A DNA stretch of 5,447 bases from positions 1 to 5,447 of the forward strand of contig NZ_JALAGU010000006.1 in assembly GCF_022712275.1 (NCBI RefSeq), given 5' to 3'. The translations under genes and the position numbers were made by a program. The DNA is from Corynebacterium sp. (GTDB taxonomy: Bacteria > Actinomycetota > Actinomycetes > Mycobacteriales > Mycobacteriaceae). This document shows, piece by piece, positions 1-4,969 of the stretch. The notes below the pieces were generated by a model, which searched no databases, was not told the origin of the DNA, and saw only the letters and a list, made by a program, of their open reading frames with translations. Position 1 is the first letter of the stretch. Every line of letters begins with the position of its first letter.

Positions 1-110
1 ACCGAGGGCTAACCGCCAGGGGAGGGATTGCCTCCCATCCCCCCGAAACCTGACCCGGGGTCTGGATCGCCGTGATTCTCGACCCCCTCCCCTGGCGGTT
101 AGCCCTCGGT
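1..110. repeat. Perfect 26-bp inverted repeat mirroring the capsid gene 3' end
   Basis: Bases 1-26 are the exact reverse complement of 85-110, with a 58-base spacer (27-84). The right arm contains the last three sense codons (Thr-Glu-Gly) and the TAA stop of the capsid gene plus 14 bases beyond; the left arm repeats this in the opposite orientation and begins at the window edge, so the repeat may continue outside. As RNA it would fold into a long stem and could end transcription, but no U tract follows. Inside it are a smaller hairpin (20-25 with 31-36, GGGAGG/CCTCCC) and the odd palindrome GACCCGGGGTC (52-62). It could be a real inverted duplication, a terminal structure of the element, or an assembly or amplification artefact at a contig end. 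Confidence 0.85.
20..36. terminator. Small GC hairpin downstream of the capsid gene
   Basis: GGGAGG (20-25) pairs with CCTCCC (31-36) across a 5-base loop, about 60-80 bases past the capsid stop in the direction of transcription. It is terminator-like in place and stability but lacks a U run, and it competes with the larger 26-bp stem for pairing. Rho-independent function is uncertain. Confidence 0.25.
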
Positions 111-989
111 GCCGGCGGTGAGGGCGAGGGAGACGACGCCGGCCTCACGCTTGACGACCGGGCAGAACCGGCCCTCCGTACGGAAGGACAGTTCGTTGCG
201 CTCGAACTCCTCGCCGGAGCTGTTGAACGCGACCTTGACCTGACCGTCGTGGAACAGTTCGACTGCCCCGTCAGCGATGACGTAGCCGGCACCGTCGGCG
301 AGGCGGTGGGAGGTGACGACCGGAACACCCCAGAGGGTGCCGTTGGTCTGGTCGACGGGGGCGGAGTTGAACAGGAACGTGCCGGCCCCGGCGGCCTTGG
401 TGGTTTCCATGCGGGCCCAGTCCGAGGGGCTGAGGACCACGGCGACCGGGGTGAGTCCGGTGGCCTGCAGCTGGTTGATGCCCATCCGGGCGGTGGTGAA
501 CGCGTCGGTGGTGTACGCCTGGGCGAGCTTGCCGGTGGCCGCGGCGATCTCCTCGACGGCCCACGCTTCGACTGCTTCGTGCACGCCGACGATCATCTCG
601 GAGCTGATGAAGGAGTTCAGGCCGGTGACGTCGGAGAGGATGTACTCGTCGATGCCGCGGACGATGTGGGCGACGACTTCGAGGGTGGAGTCGACGCGGG
701 TGAACTTCAGGTCGGACTTCGGCTTCTCGGCTCCGGTGGCAACACGGGCGGCCTTGAGGTCGCGGGCGGTCTGCTTGAGGTAGGAGAACTCCGGGGTGGT
801 GAGGCGGGTGGCGGGGATGATGTCGAGGATGGTGGTGCCGGCGTGCTCGATGCCGGTGATGTCTCCGACTGCGGTGGAGACGGTGAGGGAGCCGGCACCG
901 CTGGTGATGCCCTTGGTGTGGATCTCGTCGACGGCGCGGCGGGCGACTTCGGTGCGGGCCTTGGCGGTGAGGGGCAGGTTGTCGGTCAT
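99..989 (-). CDS. Probable internal translation product: free major capsid protein
   Basis: This is an in-frame nested start inside the protease-capsid gene, at Met319 of the fusion. On the minus strand AAGGAGG stands 8 bases before the ATG, a better Shine-Dalgarno site than that of the full-length gene. The product would be 296 residues beginning MTDNLPLTAKARTEVARR, close to the size of mature HK97 capsid protein, and would contain the whole capsid fold but neither the protease nor the delta-like helical segment. The residues encoded by the site (Lys-Glu-Asp before Thr-Pro-Met) lie in a linker, where codon choice would be free to keep a ribosome site. I infer that the gene makes an excess of capsid subunit plus fewer protease/scaffold-bearing fusion subunits. 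Alternatively this is the relic of a formerly separate capsid gene whose upstream stop was lost. The signal is seen directly; its use is inferred. Confidence 0.65.
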   Translation of the reverse strand: MTDNLPLTAKARTEVARRAVDEIHTKGITSGAGSLTVSTAVGDITGIEHAGTTILDIIPATRLTTPEFSYLKQTARDLKAARVATGAEKPKSDLKFTRVDSTLEVVAHIVRGIDEYILSDVTGLNSFISSEMIVGVHEAVEAWAVEEIAAATGKLAQAYTTDAFTTARMGINQLQATGLTPVAVVLSPSDWARMETTKAAGAGTFLFNSAPVDQTNGTLWGVPVVTSHRLADGAGYVIADGAVELFHDGQVKVAFNSSGEEFERNELSFRTEGRFCPVVKREAGVVSLALTAGTEG

Positions 990-1943
990 GGGGGTGTCCT
1001 CCTTGGACTGGTTGTGGTCGTGGTAGTAGATGGGGGCGTTGTCCCCGAGGGTCATGGACTTGAGTTTTCGCATGATTTCCTCGTCCCTGCGGTTGTCGTC
1101 GCGGGCCTTGGCGTTCGAGCGGGGAAGGTCGAGCAGGGCGAGGTCAGCATCGGAGAGGTCCCGGTGCTCGTCGCGGGCCTTGGTGATGATGTGGAGTGCG
1201 GCCTTCTTCTCGGTGGCGGCGATCGTTACCGCGTCGAGGCGGTCGCCGATCTTCCGGTTCCTCACATTCAGGCCGGTGAGGGTGCCGCCGGTGAGGGCGG
1301 TGAAGTAGTCGTCTGCGGCGGCGGTGGTCTCGCTCTTGACGCGCATGGTGTCGAGGGCGGTGGCGAGGGCCTGGGGGCCGTCGGCTGTCTGGATGGACTT
1401 CAGCAGGCCGGACAGCTGAGCGGTGGCCTGCTCTTCACGGCGGCGTCGGGCGTCCTCATCGTTGAAGCTCTTCACGTCGGTGATGAGTGCCTCGGGGTTC
1501 GCGGGCATCATGACGAGGGAAACCTCGATGAGGTCGATCTCATTGATGAGGTAGCCGTCCCCGTCGGGGTTCGGCTCGTAGTCGGTGTAGTTGAATCCGA
1601 TGCTCATCGCGTTGATGCGGCGACCCTTGCAGAGGTTGTAGACCTTGGTGCCGGTCTCGTCGTCGTCGAGCTGGATGGTGACGTAGAGGCCGTGCTCGTC
1701 CTCGGTGGCGTTGTCGATGTAGCCGACGTGACTGCCGAGGGTGGTGTCGTGCTGGAACAGGACGGGGATGCGGGTGCCCTCGGCCTGGTGCTTCTGGATC
1801 GTGTTGGTGAAGGCGCCGGGGGCGATGGTGTCGCCGTAGTGGTCGACGCTGTTGAAGGTCGAGGCGTAGCCGGCGACGGTGTGGCCGTCAGTGTCGTCGG
1901 TGCTCTTGATGGCACGGGCTGACAGTTTCGTGACTAGGGTCAT
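99..1943 (-). CDS. Fused HK97-type prohead protease and major capsid protein
   Basis: This 614-residue protein joins two head-assembly functions that are usually separate genes. Residues 1-160 are a prohead (U35/S78-type) protease: GYASTFNSVDHYGDTIAPGAF-type opening at 25-45, FQHD with candidate catalytic His65, AMSIGF with candidate Ser114, and IEVSLVMMPANPEA with candidate Glu140. Residues about 160-318 are charged and probably helical, with a stretch at 240-300 resembling the delta (scaffold) domain of HK97 capsid precursors. Residues 319-614 are an HK97-fold capsid: E-loop with AEKPKSD (404-411), the SPSDW and LWGVPVV motifs, and an RNELSF near the C terminus. The ATG start has AAGGAA 7 bases upstream. 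The protease should cut the scaffold segment during head maturation; in a fusion it must act in cis or between subunits. It is the last gene in the transcript, behind a 216-base leader. Protease-capsid fusions exist in other phages, so the domain calls are secure; how the fusion is processed is not known from sequence. Confidence 0.95.
   Translation of the reverse strand: MTLVTKLSARAIKSTDDTDGHTVAGYASTFNSVDHYGDTIAPGAFTNTIQKHQAEGTRIPVLFQHDTTLGSHVGYIDNATEDEHGLYVTIQLDDDETGTKVYNLCKGRRINAMSIGFNYTDYEPNPDGDGYLINEIDLIEVSLVMMPANPEALITDVKSFNDEDARRRREEQATAQLSGLLKSIQTADGPQALATALDTMRVKSETTAAADDYFTALTGGTLTGLNVRNRKIGDRLDAVTIAATEKKAALHIITKARDEHRDLSDADLALLDLPRSNAKARDDNRRDEEIMRKLKSMTLGDNAPIYYHDHNQSKEDTPMTDNLPLTAKARTEVARRAVDEIHTKGITSGAGSLTVSTAVGDITGIEHAGTTILDIIPATRLTTPEFSYLKQTARDLKAARVATGAEKPKSDLKFTRVDSTLEVVAHIVRGIDEYILSDVTGLNSFISSEMIVGVHEAVEAWAVEEIAAATGKLAQAYTTDAFTTARMGINQLQATGLTPVAVVLSPSDWARMETTKAAGAGTFLFNSAPVDQTNGTLWGVPVVTSHRLADGAGYVIADGAVELFHDGQVKVAFNSSGEEFERNELSFRTEGRFCPVVKREAGVVSLALTAGTEG
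998..1004 (-). promoter_or_regulatory. Internal Shine-Dalgarno site ahead of the capsid domain
   Basis: AAGGAGG on the minus strand, 8 bases (acaccccc) before an in-frame ATG at 989-987. It is a seven-base match to the anti-Shine-Dalgarno sequence at good spacing, in the middle of a long open frame and exactly at the protease/scaffold to capsid boundary. This decides the nested capsid start. Confidence 0.7.
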
Positions 1944-1977
1944 GAGGATTTTCCTTCATGGAATGAGAGTTGACTGT

Positions 1978-1993
1978 TCGCACACTGGTGCGA
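1978..1993. promoter_or_regulatory. Dyad TCGCAC-N4-GTGCGA in the capsid gene leader
   Basis: TCGCAC (1978-1983) and GTGCGA (1988-1993) form a perfect 6-bp dyad with an ACTG centre, about 35 bases upstream of the capsid fusion ATG. It could be a repressor or activator operator or a hairpin in the 5' leader RNA. The symmetry is real; a function is inferred only from its position. Confidence 0.3.
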
Positions 1994-2100
1994 CCTATCC
2001 TTGGGCGGCTGTCTGGCGGCGGAGCCTGTGGGGCTCTGTACGCGGCCTTCGACGTTGTGGCGGCTCAGGGTGGTTCTCTATCTCGCGGCCCCGATTGCCG

Positions 2101-2120
2101 GCTGACCCCTGGGGGTCGGC
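2101..2120. terminator. GC-rich hairpin between the replication block and the capsid gene
   Basis: GCTGACCCC (2101-2109) faces GGGGTCGGC (2112-2120) with a single non-Watson-Crick position and a two-base centre, giving a strong stem just after the 73-residue gene in the direction of transcription. No T tract follows on the minus strand, so this may be a Rho-dependent pause, an attenuator or a regulatory hairpin that separates early (replication) from late (capsid) transcription, rather than a classical terminator. Confidence 0.35.
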
Positions 2121-2153
2121 GGGTGCCGGGCGGCGGCGTCGAACTCAGGATCG

Positions 2154-2182
2154 ACTGTATCACGGGTGGTCCGGGTCGTCGA
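2154..2182 (-). promoter_or_regulatory. Weak sigma-70-type promoter candidate for the capsid gene
   Basis: On the minus strand TCGACG (2182-2177) and TACAGT (2159-2154) are separated by exactly 17 bases. The -10 fits the actinobacterial TANNNT pattern and the -35 matches TTGACA at four of six positions. It overlaps the end of the 73-residue gene and would start a leader of about 200 bases before the capsid ATG. In a GC-rich sequence such matches arise by chance, so this is only a candidate. Confidence 0.25.
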
Positions 2183-2381
2183 GGGCGGTGTCGAGGTCTA
2201 CGCGGTGGGTGGTGCGGTAGCCGGGGTGGCGTCCGGTGAGCTGGTACAGGGTGGTGAGCTCGGCAATGGCCGTGTCGACGGCGGCGCGGGCGCGCAACGT
2301 CTGGTTACGGACGGCGGGCTGTGAACCTCGGGGCTTCAGGTCGCGGTGCAGGGCCCAGAGGGCGGCGAGATGGTCAGGCAT
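2160..2381 (-). CDS. Small hypothetical protein, 73 residues
   Basis: I do not recognise a family. The protein is basic in its middle (residues 13-33, with several Arg) and probably has one long helix at 28-49 (RARAAVDTAIAELTTLYQLTG); the last 15 residues are acidic. There is no signal peptide or membrane segment. The start is supported by AAAGGAA 6 bases before the ATG and by an 8-base overlap with the end of the preceding 75-residue gene, which indicates translational coupling to the replication gene block. It is the last gene before the capsid leader. In phiRv-like elements this position, between helicase and head genes, holds short poorly characterised proteins and sometimes a small terminase; this one is too short and shows no recognisable terminase helix-turn-helix. 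Coding reality is likely; function unknown. Confidence 0.7.
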   Translation of the reverse strand: MPDHLAALWALHRDLKPRGSQPAVRNQTLRARAAVDTAIAELTTLYQLTGRHPGYRTTHRVDLDTALDDPDHP

Positions 2382-2601
2382 CGGGGGTTCCTTTCTGGCG
2401 GGTGAGTTCGGTGGCGTCGATCAGAGCATCGGCGATCAGGTGGGCGCGGGGGCTGCGGAGCTCGACGATGGTGTCGCCGATTCGTAGGCGCGGCACGATG
2501 CGTTTCCGGCTGGAGGTGGCGAAGACGGCCACGGGCTCTCGGGCCCATCCGCGGCCCGGGCGGAAGACACGGGCGGTGAAGTTGGTGAGGTCGTCGGTCA
2601 T
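2374..2601 (-). CDS. Small hypothetical protein, 75 residues
   Basis: No family is recognised. Residues 8-49 look beta-rich with basic patches (SRKR at 31-34, RLRIGD at 38-43, TIVELRSPR at 44-52), followed by a likely helix at 53-69. The fold could suit nucleic-acid or protein binding, but there is no diagnostic motif. The ATG overlaps the TGA of the upstream helicase gene as ATGA, and AAAGGA lies 6 bases ahead, so it is surely translated with the helicase and may be an accessory to replication. It also overlaps the next gene by 8 bases. Its conserved-looking hydrophobic pattern and its own ribosome site make it a convincing gene in spite of its size. Confidence 0.75.
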   Translation of the reverse strand: MTDDLTNFTARVFRPGRGWAREPVAVFATSSRKRIVPRLRIGDTIVELRSPRAHLIADALIDATELTRQKGTPDA

Positions 2602-4232
2602 GCGAGGTCCTTTCGGATGTACCGGCCGCGATGGTCGACGGTGACCAGACCGGCGGTGGCGAGTGCTTCGAGGCGGACGGGTGCGGCATCGCGGGTGAGG
2701 CCGGGGACTGAGCCGGCGACGGTCGCCGGGGCTAGTCCGTACTCGGTGTCGAGGGCGGCGAGGATGTCAGCGTCGGACGGTTCGGTGAGCTCCGGGACGA
2801 CGGCGAGGGAGGGTCGCACTGCCCCAGTTGCGTCACCGGTTGCGACAGCCGTTGAACCTGTCGCAGCTGCATTTTCCGGCCCAGTTGCGACACGCTGTTT
2901 TGCCTGTTCAGGCCCAGTTGCGACAGTTGCGACACTCGTCAATGGCACGGGGACAGTCGCGACAGCCTCGACAACGGGGAGCGACCAGTGTGCGACCCGA
3001 GGGAACCCCTTGTAGTCGGCTACTCCTCCGATCTTCTTGAAGGCACGTTCCAGAGTCCGGGCGACGGTCAGACCGACCTTCTGCGCTTCGGCGAGGACGA
3101 CCTTTTTCGGGTGATCCCCGTGGCCGGCGAGGAAGTCAGTGAGCCATACTTCGGCGTCAGTCCGGTTGTCCGACTCAGCTAGCTCGGTGTCCGGGAGGAG
3201 GAGATCGGAACCGTCCTCGTCGCACTCACCGATCCAGTCGATGCGCCCGACCTCCGTTCGCCTTCCGTCGTCGGTGGTGATCTCAGCGGAGACGACCTTC
3301 GCCTCCATCGTGCGGATCCGCGGCGCGAGATTCGCCTTGGAGTTCCAGACCTTCACCGTCTCGTTTTTCTTGTCCTGGGCGACGGCGATGACGGAGCGGG
3401 CGACCTGCTGCCACGCAGACGAGCCCATGATGAGGTTTCCGGTGTCCGCACTGCCCTTCTTCGCAGAGAAGTGGACGAGGCAGACGAACGTGCAGTCGGC
3501 GTCCTGGGCGACGCGGTGCATGGGTTCGAGGAACCGACGAATATCGAGGTCATCGTTGCCCTTCAGCTTCGAGGACATCACGGACTTTGCGGCGTCGAGG
3601 ACAACCAGGCCGATGCCCTCCTCCTCGATGAAGCGACGGAGGATTGGGTAGTCGCCGGGGAGATCGAGGGCACCCTCGTAGGTCACGCCGGGATCGTCGG
3701 GGTCGGGGACAGACGCGGCGAGGAACATCACCCGGTCGAGATCCGCGCCGGCGGCGGTGAGCCGGGGCACAACGGTGTGCTCGGGACTGTCCTCGGTGAC
3801 GACGTAGGCAACATTCATCGGGGTGCCGGTGAGCTGACCTCGGGTGGCCTGGGCTACCCAGTCGACGGCGATGGTGGACTTGCCGATACCCTCACGGCCA
3901 CCCAGCAGGGTGACGGAACCGCGGGGCACCCAGCAGTCGAGGAGCCAGTCGACGGCTTCGGTGCGGACACCGGAAGCGCGAGTGAAGGTGATCTTCCGCC
4001 GGGCCGGGACGCTCTCGGATGTGCCGGGGTGGGTGGTGTTGAACTCGTCGACGCTTTTCTCGGCGATCTTCGCGGCCTGGGCGGCCAGGCGCCGGTCGGA
4101 GGCGTCGGGTCCGGGGTGGTCCCGAACCTCGGCGGCGAGTTCCGCGGCGAAGTCCTCCATGCCCGGGGGGACGTCTGTGGGGTCGGCTGAGTAGGCGTCG
4201 GTGTTGACGTCAGCCTTCCGTGACGGGGACAC
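2598..4232 (-). CDS. RepA-like AAA ATPase (replicative helicase/initiator)
   Basis: A 544-residue P-loop ATPase of the RepA-like/AAA_25 group found as replication proteins in actinobacterial phages, satellites and plasmids; it probably loads at or unwinds the element's origin in the cytoplasm. The order is: helical acidic N terminus (1-90); ATPase core with Walker A GREGIGKST (112-120), TEDSPEH with Glu147, Walker B LVVLD (209-213), the LVHFSAKKGS sensor motif (252-261) and GSSAWQQVARSVIAV (270-284); a first winged-helix-like segment (358-418) ending in AHWSLP; a low-complexity Val-Ala-Thr-rich linker (424-471); and a second winged helix (about 485-540) at the C terminus. No primase/polymerase domain is present. 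The start is GTG with AGGAG 5 bases upstream. It overlaps the following 75-residue gene by 4 bases. The DNA encoding the linker carries repeated GTTGCGAC units (see the repeat entry), so the gene may contain its own origin. Confidence 0.9.
   Translation of the reverse strand: MSPSRKADVNTDAYSADPTDVPPGMEDFAAELAAEVRDHPGPDASDRRLAAQAAKIAEKSVDEFNTTHPGTSESVPARRKITFTRASGVRTEAVDWLLDCWVPRGSVTLLGGREGIGKSTIAVDWVAQATRGQLTGTPMNVAYVVTEDSPEHTVVPRLTAAGADLDRVMFLAASVPDPDDPGVTYEGALDLPGDYPILRRFIEEEGIGLVVLDAAKSVMSSKLKGNDDLDIRRFLEPMHRVAQDADCTFVCLVHFSAKKGSADTGNLIMGSSAWQQVARSVIAVAQDKKNETVKVWNSKANLAPRIRTMEAKVVSAEITTDDGRRTEVGRIDWIGECDEDGSDLLLPDTELAESDNRTDAEVWLTDFLAGHGDHPKKVVLAEAQKVGLTVARTLERAFKKIGGVADYKGFPRVAHWSLPVVEAVATVPVPLTSVATVATGPEQAKQRVATGPENAAATGSTAVATGDATGAVRPSLAVVPELTEPSDADILAALDTEYGLAPATVAGSVPGLTRDAAPVRLEALATAGLVTVDHRGRYIRKDLA
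2827..2963. repeat. Iteron-like GTTGCGAC repeat cluster inside the helicase gene
   Basis: Exact GTTGCGAC octamers occur at 2839-2846, 2884-2891, 2917-2924 and 2926-2933; one-mismatch copies are at 2827-2834 (GTTGCGTC) and 2956-2963 (GTCGCGAC), and a one-mismatch inverted copy is at 2860-2867. Two copies share a longer unit, GGCCCAGTTGCGACA (2878-2892 and 2911-2925). All direct copies are in the same codon phase and encode Val-Ala-Thr or Asp-Ala-Thr, often with GCA, ACT and GGG codons that are uncommon elsewhere in this gene. The array lies between two DNA-binding-like domains of the initiator, as the lambda origin lies inside gene O. An origin role is inferred; a simple protein-level linker repeat is the alternative. 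Confidence 0.55.
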
Positions 4233-4343
4233 GGTGTCTCCTATCTGTTGAGGGGAATGGGATTCGGTGGGCGTGGAGGATCTGCGGGTCAGTCGGTGGT
4301 GGCCGGTGTGCCTCGGCGGCTAGCGGCAGGGACTGGCGGCGAG
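4233..4343 (-). other. 111-base intergenic gap upstream of the helicase gene
   Basis: This separates the three-gene right-hand cluster from the helicase gene. It contains the helicase ribosome site (AGGAG at 4242-4238) but I see no convincing promoter, terminator or strong dyad. It is the most likely place for a helicase promoter or operator simply because it is the only gap in the early block. Confidence 0.3.
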
Positions 4344-4631
4344 TCAGGCCGCGCGGTCGTAGTCCCTCATGGCTCGCTCAGAGCTCCGGGCGATGAGGTG
4401 GCGGAGTGGTTCACGGCGGTGGACCGGGAGGCGCTGAACGGCACGCCACGCGTCCCGGTGGATCTGCAGTTGCTCGTCGAGCGTCGGGACACTACGCGGT
4501 GCCCTGGGGTGGGTGTATGCGGTGCGGCGGGTCTTCACGGTGTGCCTCCGGTCGGTGATGAGCAGGACGGCGATGAGGACCCAGAGCGGCCACATGGCGG
4601 CGAGGGTGAGGAAGAACAACACGGTCACCAC
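4344..4631 (-). CDS. Small single-pass membrane protein, 95 residues
   Basis: Unrecognised family. Residues 3-26 (VLFFLTLAAMWPLWVLIAVLLI) form one clear membrane segment or uncleaved signal anchor, followed immediately by a basic stretch (RRH, K, RR at 28-36), so by the positive-inside rule the 70-residue Arg- and His-rich tail should face the cytoplasm. The tail has a likely helix (LDEQLQIHRDAWRAVQRL, 51-68) and another at 74-93. Two adjacent GTG codons could start it (4631 or 4628); the second makes a GTGA overlap with the stop of the preceding gene. No good Shine-Dalgarno site is present, which points to coupled translation. Small membrane proteins in such elements sometimes act in superinfection exclusion or host membrane effects, but nothing here identifies that. 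Confidence 0.6.
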   Translation of the reverse strand: MVTVLFFLTLAAMWPLWVLIAVLLITDRRHTVKTRRTAYTHPRAPRSVPTLDEQLQIHRDAWRAVQRLPVHRREPLRHLIARSSERAMRDYDRAA

Positions 4632-4966
4632 CCATTGCAGATCTCATACGCGCGGGCGTCGAAGTCCTGGGGGCGAAGCGCGCTCTCAGCGACGCACCAC
4701 AGGGCGGCACGGCGAGTGATGTCTTCCCCGTTCTCCATGTCGTCGAGGAGGAAGGTCACGGCGAGGGCGGCGAGGTCGATGTCACGGAAGCGGATCGCGG
4801 GCCGGCCGTTGATGCTGATGCACCAACTCCACCAGTCGGCTCCAGACGTCGGATGCAGCGTGAGGTGGTGCGGGGTGGCATAATCGGAAGAATGAGCGGC
4901 CTGGTAGTCACTCTTCACCGTCGTCTCGGCTGCAACCGGGGCGGCGGTTTCTTCGTTGCGATGCAT
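4625..4966 (-). CDS. Hypothetical protein, 113 residues
   Basis: I do not recognise it. The first 30 or so residues are polar and Ala-rich and probably disordered; residues 33-113 look like a compact alpha/beta domain with an aromatic core (HLTLHPTSGADWWSWCISING at 34-54, then a helix at 63-78 and two more toward the C terminus) and three Cys residues (49, 91, 110). The ATG is preceded by GGGAGG at 8 bases and sits just 3 bases beyond the stop of the 146-residue gene, so the two are cotranscribed. It overlaps the next gene at its 3' end. There is no membrane segment, signal peptide or catalytic motif that I can name. Confidence 0.7.
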   Translation of the reverse strand: MHRNEETAAPVAAETTVKSDYQAAHSSDYATPHHLTLHPTSGADWWSWCISINGRPAIRFRDIDLAALAVTFLLDDMENGEDITRRAALWCVAESALRPQDFDARAYEICNGW

Positions 4967-4969
4967 CGT

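Noticed and set aside
72..1922. A 616-codon open frame on the plus strand opposite the protease-capsid gene
   Set aside because: Its product is Gly/Val/Asp-rich low complexity with no domain, as expected from the antisense of a high-GC gene with GC-biased third positions; the minus-strand frame has clear protease and capsid motifs.
1970..2239. Plus-strand short open frames across the capsid leader
   Set aside because: Arg/Gly-rich products without a ribosome site or recognisable domain; they run through the dyads and into the 73-residue gene, so they look like GC-rich chance frames.
2157..2601. A small terminase subunit in one of the two genes between helicase and capsid
   Set aside because: The 75- and 73-residue proteins are shorter than known small terminases and show no helix-turn-helix or oligomerisation core that I can recognise; position alone is not enough.
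3471..4190. A 239-codon plus-strand open frame opposite the helicase
   Set aside because: Gly/Val/Asp-rich shadow of the ATPase gene, no ribosome site or motif; the opposite frame has Walker motifs.
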